NCBI GenBank assembly: GCA_023639215.1
Contig: CP097899.1
Location: 4,026,001-4,090,000 of the forward strand
Reading direction: 5' to 3'
Length of the DNA: 64,000 bases
From: Candidatus Pristimantibacillus lignocellulolyticus
GTDB taxonomy: Bacteria; Bacillota; Bacilli; Paenibacillales; Paenibacillaceae
Shown here piece after piece: positions 1-7,836 of this stretch. Made by a program: the position numbers and the translations under genes. The notes below the pieces were generated by a model that had not been told where the DNA came from, made no database searches, and worked only from the letters and a program-made list of their open reading frames with translations. The first letter of the stretch is position 1. Every line of letters starts with the position of its first letter.

Positions 1-570
1 GTTACGAACAAGAAAGAAAAAAAATCGTTACTAGGAACAATAAGTTCAGATGATCCAGTGGAATGGACATTTCAAGTGAATGGATCATGGAAAGGTGAAG
101 TTACTGAGGTGGCGACTGTTTATTCAGCGTTATCTTCTGTTAGTTGTGGTTATGAGTTTAAAGTGGGAAAACGATATGCAGTATTTGCAAATGGCACAAA
201 CGATCTAATCAAAGTCTCCTTATGTAGTAAAACGATGCAAATTGCAGATAACTCAGATATATTCACCGAGTTAGGATTATACAAAGATGAAAACAGTGTG
301 CGACCAATAGATGAGGTTACAGATGACAAAGTGAATAATCCGGTTTCATCTATCGAGGACAATTCAACAAAAATTAAAGAATTAAGTGAAAATCGGGGGA
401 CAGTTATTATGGTTACCGATCAATACGGGTCATCTTCTAGCAAGATTACTATTCAAGAAGATTCTATAGAAAAAGTAAGCCCAAACGGTATAGTTGCAGT
501 TGTTATTATCTTTATTCTATTATTTCTTTTTAGTGCAATGCTAATTTACAAGAGAAGAAGGAAAACGTAA
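1..570 (+). CDS. TIMP/NTR-like membrane-anchored protein, 5' end outside window
   Basis: The reading frame is open at base 1, so the start and any signal peptide lie outside the window. The visible part closely matches the next gene: a WTFQVNGSWKGEV block, a SCGYEF block, a SLCS cysteine and NSDIFTELG. This is the pattern of a small Cys-containing TIMP/NTR-like domain exposed outside the cell. A C-terminal hydrophobic helix (about 20 residues) followed by a basic tail (KRRRKT) suggests membrane anchoring. Function is unknown; the family resemblance is inferred from motif layout. Confidence 0.7.
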   Translation, partial: VTNKKEKKSLLGTISSDDPVEWTFQVNGSWKGEVTEVATVYSALSSVSCGYEFKVGKRYAVFANGTNDLIKVSLCSKTMQIADNSDIFTELGLYKDENSVRPIDEVTDDKVNNPVSSIEDNSTKIKELSENRGTVIMVTDQYGSSSSKITIQEDSIEKVSPNGIVAVVIIFILLFLFSAMLIYKRRRKT

Positions 571-642
571 TACGATTATTTTTTTTGAAAATAATTTGAA
601 AGAACTAATCATGTGAGGAGTAGCAATTGGAGGAGTTTGAAA

Positions 643-1299
643 GTGAATAAGAAAAATAGTGTACATGTATTTGTCATTGTAGTGTTACTGCTAAGTGGAT
701 TAATGGTTAGTGAACAAAAAAGTGCATATGCATGTACTTGTATAGAATCTGGAAGCTATGAAGAGGCTTTAGAATTAAATGATTGGGTATTTGACGGTGT
801 TGTTATAAATAAGAAAGTAAAGACCTCACTACTAGGATTACAAAAATCATCTAACTCAGTTGAATGGACTTTCCAAGTGAATGGTTCTTGGAAAGGCGAA
901 GTGACCGAATCTATTACAGTCTCTTCATCCCAATCATCCGCTAGCTGTGGTTTTGAATTTAAGGATGGAAAACGTTACGCAGTATTTGCAAGAGATGTGG
1001 ACGGCTTAATAGTAGTCTCCTTATGTAGCAATACATCTATTATTGCTGATAACTCTGACATTTTCACAGAATTAGGTCCATATAAATTCGAAGTTAATGT
1101 CCCACCTGCAGCTGATCTCGTAGATAATGTAATAATTGATCCTAGTTCACCAGATGCTATCGTGAATCTTACATCAGAAGAAGAACTAAAGAAAAATATT
1201 CAGGATAGAAAAAATATACTATTATTTGTGTTCATATGTATTGGATTATTATCTATCATTGGTGCTATTGTGCTTATGTTTAGAATTAGAAGGAGATAA
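643..1299 (+). CDS. TIMP/NTR-like exported protein with C-terminal membrane anchor
   Basis: A 218-residue paralogue of the preceding gene. GTG at 643 is preferred because AGGAG lies 7 nt upstream; the frame is open back to 613. The N-terminus is a signal peptide (hydrophobic core VFVIVVLLLSGL) with likely cleavage at AYA before a mature Cys-Thr-Cys, the N-terminal CxC typical of tissue-inhibitor-of-metalloprotease-like domains. Further Cys lie in SCGFEF and SLCS. Residues about 190-210 form a membrane helix followed by RIRRR. The tandem pair suggests recent duplication. Whether it inhibits a protease is unknown. Confidence 0.72.
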   Translation: MNKKNSVHVFVIVVLLLSGLMVSEQKSAYACTCIESGSYEEALELNDWVFDGVVINKKVKTSLLGLQKSSNSVEWTFQVNGSWKGEVTESITVSSSQSSASCGFEFKDGKRYAVFARDVDGLIVVSLCSNTSIIADNSDIFTELGPYKFEVNVPPAADLVDNVIIDPSSPDAIVNLTSEEELKKNIQDRKNILLFVFICIGLLSIIGAIVLMFRIRRR

Positions 1300-1366
1300 T
1301 GAATAGTATGTACTAATTAAGCTACTATTCTTGCTATTCTTGTGTATATAACAGTTGAAATATACA

Positions 1367-1394
1367 TTGAAGTAAGTGTATGCTGTTGTATACA
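1367..1394 (+). promoter_or_regulatory. Probable sigma-A promoter
   Basis: TTGAAG and TATACA are separated by 16 nt, about 20 nt before the leader element at 1414. This would place the whole leader in the mRNA. Confidence 0.4.
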
Positions 1395-1413
1395 GTGTTA
1401 TCTACTGCAGAAA

Positions 1414-1492
1414 CAAAAAGTTTAGCTCATGCTTCCGAAGTGACTTTTTGTTACTTAGAAGTAAAGTAATCAGCTACAAAAAGTTTAGGAGG
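1414..1492 (+). promoter_or_regulatory. Tripartite pre-SD leader element, copy 1
   Basis: CAAAAAGTTTAG occurs at 1414 and again at 1477, directly before AGGAGG. Between them lie the core ATGCTTCCGAAGTG and ACTTTTTG (1443-1450), which can pair with either repeat. AACAAAAAGT pairs fully with ACTTTTTGTT in the upstream option. The two pairings are mutually exclusive, and the downstream one sits against the ribosome binding site. Confidence 0.65.
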
Positions 1493-1499
1493 ATTAATA

Positions 1500-1772
1500 A
1501 TGAACGTACAAATATTACATGCAAAAATGACACACACGAAAGAAGATGGACATGTAGGGGCTGTTCACTTTCAAGTAGAGGGTCATCCCAAACCATATGA
1601 GATGGCATTACATAAAAGTAGAAAAGCTAAAGAGTGGGGCTATGGACTGTTCTTCTTAGCTGGTTCAGGCGATGAAGATCTATTGCTTGAAGTGGAAGAT
1701 GAAATCGAAGATAATGATGAATTGTATGAGCAATTAGTCGAAGCGGCTTTAGCTGCTTTAGAACAAGAATAA
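1500..1772 (+). CDS. Small acidic protein of unknown function
   Basis: A 90-residue protein with AGGAGG 7 nt before the ATG. The first half is predicted beta-rich (VQILHAKMTHTKEDGHVGAVHFQVEG), with a short WGYGLFFLAGSG block. The last 35 residues are strongly acidic and helical. It has no signal peptide or membrane helix, so it is probably cytosolic. I do not recognise the family. It is monocistronic, carries leader element copy 1 and is followed by a strong terminator, so its translation may be controlled like larB, larE and aroC in this window. Confidence 0.7.
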   Translation: MNVQILHAKMTHTKEDGHVGAVHFQVEGHPKPYEMALHKSRKAKEWGYGLFFLAGSGDEDLLLEVEDEIEDNDELYEQLVEAALAALEQE

Positions 1773-1794
1773 CGGTGTAGGCAATGTTACAAAA

Positions 1795-1835
1795 AAGAAG
1801 CCGTATCAAAGGATTACCTTTTGATACGGCTTCTT
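1795..1835. terminator. Bidirectional intrinsic terminator
   Basis: AAGAAGCCGTATCAAA pairs with TTTGATACGGCTTCTT across an 8-9 nt loop. It lies between convergent genes and has A and T runs on both sides. Confidence 0.85.
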
Positions 1836-1880
1836 ATTGTCAAAACTATAGATGCTGTTCTTTACTAAAATGATAGGTCG

Positions 1881-2501
1881 TTATTTCGATTCATTTCCAT
1901 TTGATTGCTTCAATTTGTATCGACGGAACCCACGTAATAAAAGTATACTTAAAATAATGGCACCTAGAGTGAAAAATAAAGCCTCATATTGACTAATAAG
2001 TACAATAAATTCGGGAATACGGTCACCAACGAAATGTCCAACTGTGTAATAAATTGATGTCCATAATGTCGCAGCAGGAAAAGCAATAAGTGAAAATTTC
2101 GAAAATCTCATTTTGTTCATTCCCATAACATAAGGCGTTGCATGTCTAACAAATGGGAAAAACACACTTATGGGAATTGCATATAAACCATATTTATCAA
2201 TGAGATCATCCGATTTCTGAATAAATTTTCCGAATTGTTGTTTCTTTGAAAACCATTTCCCTAGTCGACTACTTGTAAAGCGGCCTAAGCTATAGTTGAA
2301 AGTCATCGCTGAGCAAATACCGAGTGTCACCATGGCAAAGGCAATCGTTGAATCTATTACTTTTGCTTCAGAAAGTGCCCCTGCCGTTAACACAACAGCT
2401 TCATTTGGTATTGGTAAACCGATTAATCCGAGACAAAGAACTAGAAAAAGTGCGATAGGTCCTATGGTCTCGATAATCTCTAGTAGTAAATCATAACCCA
2501 C
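1881..2501 (-). CDS. DedA family membrane protein
   Basis: An integral membrane protein of the DedA/SNARE-associated (VTT) family, whose members include undecaprenyl-phosphate and phospholipid translocases. Visible features are four to five hydrophobic segments, the re-entrant LIGLPIPNEAV motif and the conserved FFPFVRHATPYVMG block with its essential Arg. GTG at 2501 is chosen because AAGGAG lies 7 nt upstream; longer frames start inside that site. The length of 206 residues is normal for the family. It is divergent from the DHA2 exporter. The substrate cannot be told from the sequence. Confidence 0.85.
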   Translation of the reverse strand: MGYDLLLEIIETIGPIALFLVLCLGLIGLPIPNEAVVLTAGALSEAKVIDSTIAFAMVTLGICSAMTFNYSLGRFTSSRLGKWFSKKQQFGKFIQKSDDLIDKYGLYAIPISVFFPFVRHATPYVMGMNKMRFSKFSLIAFPAATLWTSIYYTVGHFVGDRIPEFIVLISQYEALFFTLGAIILSILLLRGFRRYKLKQSNGNESK

Positions 2502-2608
2502 ATTCATTCTCCTTGATTCAAAATCTATATCAATTAATTGTATCATATCCATCAATTTAAAAGCTTAATCTAACATTAAAGTTTCGTGACGAAAGGGAGT
2601 TTGATGCT

Positions 2609-4057
2609 TTGAAATCGTCTAGCCTAAAAGTAGTATTAGCTCTGTATCTCACTACTTTCTTAGCAGCTATAGAAGGTACAATAGTCTCAACAGCAATGCC
2701 TATTATTATTAATAATTTAGAAGGTGCCGAATTGTATAGTTGGGTCAATACGATCTATTTGTTAGCAATGGTCGTTGCTACACCGCTTTATGGTAAGCTC
2801 TCTGATATTTATGGTCGTAAGTTATTAATTAGTATAGGTATTATTATCTTCATTATCGGATCAGCTTTATCAGGAATTGCTTGGAGTATGCCAAGTCTAA
2901 TCGTGTTCAGAGCTATACAAGGTATAGGTGGAGCGAGTTTGCTAACATTACCAATGGTTATCATTACAGACCTGTTTCAAGATCAACAACGTTATAAGAT
3001 TCAAGGTTGGCTCTCGAGTATATGGGGGGTAGCGGGAATATTAGGTCCATTAACAGGTGGTTTATTAGTTGATTATGTATCGTGGCGTTCTATCTTCTAT
3101 TTGAACGTACCATTTGCTTTCATAGCGCTTGTACTTATCTATAAATTTCTGCCTAATCACTATAAGAAAACAGCACGTAGCATTGATGCTAAAGGGATTA
3201 CAACGTTTTCTGTCGGTATCTTATTGCTACTCTACGGATTAAACGGATTTGTTGAGAATGATGAGATTACTGCAAAATGGATTTATACACTGTTGATGGT
3301 TATAGCGATTATTTGTCTTTATGCATTTGTGAGAGTAGAGAAGCACGCGAATGATCCTTTCATTCCGTTAGAGATTTTCACGAACAGAATGTTCAGATTT
3401 ACACTCATCTCAGGATTTGTATTATCCGCAATTACGGTAGCTATTATTTTCTATATTCCTTTGTGGATGCAACATGTAAAAGGACTCTCTGCAACGGGAT
3501 CAGGTTTAGTAATGATTCCTTTGTCCATTACATGGCCACTTGGTTCAATACTTGCTGGTCAATTTGCGTTTCGCTATGGTATGAGAACAATGGGGTTCAT
3601 AGGTTCGATATGTTTATTACTAGGTAGCGGGGCTATGGCGACGATTACAGTAGATACTTCACCAATCCTAATTATGTTCTATATCTTAATTTCGGGAATG
3701 GCATTTGGTATTTTACTATCTTCATTCTCGTTCCTTGCTTCAGCCGTTGCTAGTGAAAAGGTTAGGGGAGCTGGATTATCAGCGGTGCAGCTGTTCCGTT
3801 CGCTTGGACAGGCTGTAGGTCTTGTACTTTTTGGAATGTTGCTTTATAGTCAGACCAATTCGCCACAATATGTCAGCTTACTTGAAATTAGCATACGTCA
3901 AATTTTTGGAGCAATTGCTTTTATATCACTCTTGTTAGTAATCTATATTATATGGGCTTTACGTAACAAGGCATTATTAGCGTCATATAATTTTGCAGGG
4001 GAATCAAAATCAACTAAAGTTAAGCAGGTAGCTCAAGTATCAGCAGATGGAAGTTGA
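2609..4057 (+). CDS. MFS drug:H+ antiporter, DHA2 (14-TM) type
   Basis: A 482-residue major facilitator transporter. Motif A (GKLSDIYGRKLLI) lies near residue 62, and the antiporter motif C region (GILGPLTGG) near residue 145. The length and a spare central helix pair fit the 14-helix DHA2 subfamily, which exports drugs or metabolites using the proton gradient. The start is TTG with AAAGGGAG about 10 nt upstream; no ATG is available in frame nearby. It has no adjacent regulator, so the substrate is unknown. Confidence 0.85.
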   Translation: MKSSSLKVVLALYLTTFLAAIEGTIVSTAMPIIINNLEGAELYSWVNTIYLLAMVVATPLYGKLSDIYGRKLLISIGIIIFIIGSALSGIAWSMPSLIVFRAIQGIGGASLLTLPMVIITDLFQDQQRYKIQGWLSSIWGVAGILGPLTGGLLVDYVSWRSIFYLNVPFAFIALVLIYKFLPNHYKKTARSIDAKGITTFSVGILLLLYGLNGFVENDEITAKWIYTLLMVIAIICLYAFVRVEKHANDPFIPLEIFTNRMFRFTLISGFVLSAITVAIIFYIPLWMQHVKGLSATGSGLVMIPLSITWPLGSILAGQFAFRYGMRTMGFIGSICLLLGSGAMATITVDTSPILIMFYILISGMAFGILLSSFSFLASAVASEKVRGAGLSAVQLFRSLGQAVGLVLFGMLLYSQTNSPQYVSLLEISIRQIFGAIAFISLLLVIYIIWALRNKALLASYNFAGESKSTKVKQVAQVSADGS

Positions 4058-4210
4058 GGGTATTAGGTTGATATGTTAATCTGATAGATAACAGTAATAG
4101 CGGAAGTTCAAAATATCCGCATGTGATCACGATGTAACGCCTAGTAGCTTAGTCGACGGCGAATATGGAGCGAACATACATACTATAGATATAGAATAGG
4201 AGAATATAAC

Positions 4211-4954
4211 TTGAAATTCAGACCTTGTATTGATTTGCATGATGGAAAAGTGAAACAAATCGTGGGAGAAACATTAAACAATCAACTTGTTGAAAATTTT
4301 GTATCTGAATATTCCTCTAGCTACTATGCAAAGTTATTCCAGAAGGATCAGTTACGCGGAGGGCATGTTATTATGCTCGGCCCTAATAATGAAGCAGCAG
4401 CTAAGGAGGCGTTAAGTGCTTATCCGGGCGGCTTACAAGTTGGTGGAGGAATTACTTCAAGTAATGCACTACAATACTTGGAGGCAGGAGCTTCTCATAT
4501 TATCGTTACTTCTTATATTTTCAAAGATGGTGCTTTGAATTGGGATCACTTACATGCAATCGTTGACGTAGTAGGCAAAGATCGTTTAGTCATCGATTTG
4601 AGTTGTAAATCTAAAGACGGTAAGTGGTACGTCGTTACGAATCAGTGGCAGCAATTCAGTGACTTTGAAGTGAATCAACAAAATATTACTGAGCTTGAGA
4701 AGTACTGTGATGAATTTTTAGTTCATGCGGTTGATGTTGAAGGTAAGCAGTCAGGTATTCAACAAAGTCTAGTTCGCGATCTTGCGGAGTGGACGACAAT
4801 ACCAACTACTTATGCTGGTGGTGCTAGATCACTCGAAGATATCCAGTTATTTGAGCAAATCAGTCAGTCCAAACTAGATTTGACGATTGGAAGTGCATTA
4901 TCAATCTTTGGAGGCGCTTTGCCTTATGAATCGGCACTTGCAGCATTCAAATAA
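4211..4954 (+). CDS. hisA: HisA-like isomerase, eukaryote-type (HIS6-like)
   Basis: A 247-residue beta/alpha barrel. HisA converts ProFAR to PRFAR in histidine biosynthesis. The sequence starts FRPCIDLHDGKVKQIVG with the catalytic Asp, has the second-half Asp in HAVDVEGKQSG, and phosphate-binding VGGGI and YAGGAR loops. The block SSYYAKLFQKDQLRGGHVIMLG is typical of fungal and plant HIS6-type enzymes rather than the usual bacterial HisA. It stands alone, with no other his gene nearby. The TTG start has AGGAGA 8 nt upstream. Confidence 0.8.
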   Translation: MKFRPCIDLHDGKVKQIVGETLNNQLVENFVSEYSSSYYAKLFQKDQLRGGHVIMLGPNNEAAAKEALSAYPGGLQVGGGITSSNALQYLEAGASHIIVTSYIFKDGALNWDHLHAIVDVVGKDRLVIDLSCKSKDGKWYVVTNQWQQFSDFEVNQQNITELEKYCDEFLVHAVDVEGKQSGIQQSLVRDLAEWTTIPTTYAGGARSLEDIQLFEQISQSKLDLTIGSALSIFGGALPYESALAAFK

Positions 4955-4992
4955 TTATGAATCTAAGTAAGTAGCTATAATATAGTAATTAG

Positions 4993-5042
4993 AAAGCCAT
5001 GATTGTCATTTCAGCGATATGAATATGACAATCATGGCTTTT
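4993..5042 (+). terminator. Intrinsic terminator after hisA
   Basis: AAAGCCATGATTGTCAT pairs with ATGACAATCATGGCTTT and is followed by a T-rich stretch. Confidence 0.85.
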
Positions 5043-5046
5043 ATTG

Positions 5047-5097
5047 TTGACAAATTTAATCGTAATGATTACTATTAAATTAAACGTAAGTATTACG
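5047..5097 (+). promoter_or_regulatory. Sigma-A promoter overlapped by Zur-like operator
   Basis: TTGACA (5047) and TACTAT (5070) are 17 nt apart. The spacer and -10 contain TCGTAATGATTACTA (5060-5074), close to the Fur-family 7-1-7 zinc operator TCGTAATnATTACGA. A second half-palindrome, CGTAAGTATTACG, follows at 5085-5097. This is consistent with repression when zinc is sufficient. Confidence 0.65.
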
Positions 5098-5117
5098 AAT
5101 AAGAAAAGAGGATGTTT

Positions 5118-6305
5118 GTGGGCAAATTACCTGTTACCGTATTGAGTGGTTATCTTGGTTCTGGGAAGACGACGATATTAAATCATGTGTTAAATAACCG
5201 TGAGGGATTAAGAGTTGCAGTTATAGTAAATGATCTGAGTGAAGTGAACATAGATGCAACATTAGTTCGCGATGGTGGAGGATTATCTCGCACAGAGGAA
5301 ACTCTAATTGAAATGTCTAATGGATGCATATGCTGTACATTACGGGAAGATTTATTGCGTGAAGTAGAGATACTGGCAAAAGAAGATAGGTTTGATTACA
5401 TACTAATTGAATCTACAGGTGTGGGTGAGCCAGTGCCAGTAGCGCAAACTTTCTGTTACATTGACGATGAACTTGGAATTGATCTAACAAAGCTATGTAC
5501 ATTAGATACGATGGTAACAGTTGTTGATGCATATAGATTCTGGAAGGATTTATCTTCGGGTGAATCATTACTAGATCGCAAGCAAGAGGTTGATGAGACA
5601 GATCATAGAGAAATAGCAGATTTGTTAATTGACCAGATAGAGTGTTGCGATGTGTTAATTCTAAATAAATGTGATCTTGTATCGGAAGTTGAGGTAGAGA
5701 AATTAAAGCATATGTTACATCATCTTCAGCCTAAAGCTAAAATCATCCAGTCGATTCATGGGGAAATTGACGCAAATGAAATATTGAATACGGGTCTATT
5801 CAACTTTGATGAAGCTAGCCAGTCTACGACTTGGCAGTTCGAACTTGCCGATGAACATCATACGCCTGAAACAGAAGAATATGGAATAAGTTCTTTTGTG
5901 TATAATCGTTCAAAGCCTTTTCATCCAGAACGACTAATGTATTGGATGGAATGTTGGAGAGAAGAGATTGTTAGAGCAAAAGGGATTATATGGTTAGCCT
6001 CAAGAAATGATATGGCACAAAGTATTAGTCAAGCGGGACCATCAATTGCTTTTGGAGGAGCGGGAAAGTGGCTTGCCACACTTTCTGAACAAGAGAGAGA
6101 AGATATATACAAAGAAGAACCCGAGCTCCTTCAGCAGTGGATAGAACCTTACGGAGACCGTGTGAATAACATTGTATTTATTGGATTATCGCTTGATGTT
6201 GCGACTATTACGAATGAACTAGATGAATGTTTACTTACTGATGAAGAGATGATGCAAGATTGGGATAAATGGATAGATAACTTTCCAGCTGAAGTAGTAC
6301 ATTGA
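5118..6305 (+). CDS. COG0523/CobW-family GTPase, putative zinc metallochaperone
   Basis: A G3E GTPase of the COG0523 family (ZNG1/YciC/CobW relatives), which hands metal to client proteins. The Walker A loop GYLGSGKTT lies near residue 11, the signature metal-binding CxCC (GCICC) near residue 73 and the NKCD guanine motif near residue 180. A CobW C-terminal domain occupies the last 100 residues. GTG 5118 fits the GAGG site best; ATG 5112 is adjacent to it. The Zur-like operator and the downstream ZIP gene point to zinc limitation. Confidence 0.85.
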   Translation: MGKLPVTVLSGYLGSGKTTILNHVLNNREGLRVAVIVNDLSEVNIDATLVRDGGGLSRTEETLIEMSNGCICCTLREDLLREVEILAKEDRFDYILIESTGVGEPVPVAQTFCYIDDELGIDLTKLCTLDTMVTVVDAYRFWKDLSSGESLLDRKQEVDETDHREIADLLIDQIECCDVLILNKCDLVSEVEVEKLKHMLHHLQPKAKIIQSIHGEIDANEILNTGLFNFDEASQSTTWQFELADEHHTPETEEYGISSFVYNRSKPFHPERLMYWMECWREEIVRAKGIIWLASRNDMAQSISQAGPSIAFGGAGKWLATLSEQEREDIYKEEPELLQQWIEPYGDRVNNIVFIGLSLDVATITNELDECLLTDEEMMQDWDKWIDNFPAEVVH

Positions 6306-6360
6306 TAAGCTGTGATTACAGTAGCCGCTATGCATAGCAAGTTAATATGTCTATACATTA

Positions 6361-6390
6361 AAAATGCATCCGATAAGGGTGCATTTTGTT
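6361..6390 (+). terminator. Intrinsic terminator
   Basis: AAAATGCATCC pairs with GGGTGCATTTT and is followed by a T run; it closes the COG0523 unit. Confidence 0.75.
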
Positions 6391-6566
6391 TTTAATGTGA
6401 AAAATTATAGTGCAACACTACTGTTATTTTAATGAGTTTATAGTAAACAATATTGACAAACTTAATGATTTGCTACAACATAATAAGATATATTTATTTA
6501 GTAAGTGTACATAATAAACAATATTTATAATAATCGTTATGAGTTACATAAAGGAGATCACGTATT

Positions 6567-7298
6567 ATGCTCAGTGCATTGATAGGAAGTTTCATATCTG
6601 CAATGGCGACAGTACTAGGTGCAGTGCCGTTATTATTCGTCAAAAAATTATCTGAAAAGTGGAAAGATATATTAATTGCATTTACAGCAGGTATTATGGT
6701 TTCAGCAACAACTTTTGGCTTAATCCCACAAGCTTTAAAAGAATCGAATTTGCTCGTTATAACATTAGGTTTGCTATTCGGTATTGTTGTACTTGATTTA
6801 TTGGAAAAAAATATACCGCATATCGATGTCGAGCGAGGAAAAAGTGTTAAATCATTTGATTCTAAATCTTTACTTATCATTATAGCGTTAATGTTACACA
6901 ACATTCCTGAAGGACTAAGTACAGGTTTTAGTTATGCTAGTTTGAATGAAGGACTTGGACCGTTAATAGCTATTGCCATTGGGGCGCAGAATGTTCCTGA
7001 AGGGCTAATACTGGGAGTCTTCCTGATGCGATCTAACGTTAGCAAGTGGAAGACATTAGCCATTGTAACGATTACCGGATTAGTTGAAGTAGTGTCTGCT
7101 ATTATTGGTTATTTCACAGCAACGTACATTCAATGGTTAATAGGATTTGGGTTATCATTTGCAGCCGGTGCGATGTTATTTATCGTGTATAAAGAATTGA
7201 TACCTGAAACACATGGTCATGGGTACGAAAGACCAGCTACATATTCTTTTATTATTGGACTTCTTGTTATGATATATCTTAGTTATTTCGTTGGCTAA
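6567..7298 (+). CDS. ZIP family metal transporter (ZupT-like)
   Basis: A 243-residue ZIP permease with eight hydrophobic segments, importing zinc or a related divalent cation. The metal-site helices carry HNIPEG (near residue 112) and the paralogous QNVPEG, the classic ZIP TM4/TM5 motifs. A loop with HGHGYE lies near the C-terminus. AAGGAGA precedes the ATG. An imperfect Zur-like sequence (TCGTTATGAGTTACA, 6533-6547) just upstream is weak. The neighbouring COG0523 gene supports a zinc role, but Mn or Fe import is possible. Confidence 0.85.
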   Translation: MLSALIGSFISAMATVLGAVPLLFVKKLSEKWKDILIAFTAGIMVSATTFGLIPQALKESNLLVITLGLLFGIVVLDLLEKNIPHIDVERGKSVKSFDSKSLLIIIALMLHNIPEGLSTGFSYASLNEGLGPLIAIAIGAQNVPEGLILGVFLMRSNVSKWKTLAIVTITGLVEVVSAIIGYFTATYIQWLIGFGLSFAAGAMLFIVYKELIPETHGHGYERPATYSFIIGLLVMIYLSYFVG

Positions 7299-7318
7299 AT
7301 ACATCTGTTCATTATAAG

Positions 7319-7369
7319 CATCTTATCCAAAAGAGGCGTTAAAAAGCCTACAGGATAAGATGTTTTTTT
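7319..7369 (+). terminator. Intrinsic terminator
   Basis: CATCTTATCC pairs with GGATAAGATG and is followed by seven T. The loop holds a smaller AGGC/GCCT stem. Confidence 0.8.
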
Positions 7370-7720
7370 GTGTAAATATAACAATTACGTAAATATAGTT
7401 ATGTAAAATTATTTCATATGAAAACATATGGTCATAACAGCAAAACATAAACCCAAAATAATTAAACCTAAAATACTAAATCTTAGTGCATGAAATCTTA
7501 AACTCTAAGTCAAGAAATAGGCACAACCTTTAATAGAAAAAGTGATACAATTTCGCAAATAATACTTACCTTAGATCGTTGCACATTTAATTTATGTATT
7601 ATTATTTTGTTGGAGAAAGATAATAAGTGAGAGCAACGTTGAGAACAAGTCATATGCAGTTTACGGTCTAAAATACTGATAAAAATGTAAGTTCTACTAC
7701 AATATTTCGATAAAAAATTA
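7370..7720. other. Non-coding interval, nothing recognised
   Basis: A 350-bp AT-rich stretch with no supported ORF, repeat or RNA structure. It leads into the ROK-controlled promoter. Confidence 0.5.
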
Positions 7721-7778
7721 TTGACGCTTACAAAAAAGGATGATATATTTCTGTTAATTAGTTTACTAAACTAATTAA
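7721..7778 (+). promoter_or_regulatory. Sigma-A promoter with ROK-type operator 1
   Basis: TTGACG (7721) and TATATT (7744) are 17 nt apart. Just downstream, 7754-7778 is a perfect 25-bp palindrome with half-site TTAATTAGTTTA around a single C. XylR-like ROK repressors use TTAGTTT-type half-sites. The same palindrome recurs at 19580 and, imperfectly, at 11892. Confidence 0.75.
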
Positions 7779-7836
7779 TTAACGAGGAATAATAAGTTTA
7801 TTTTTTATTTCTCAATATTCATCAGGGGGAATGAAA

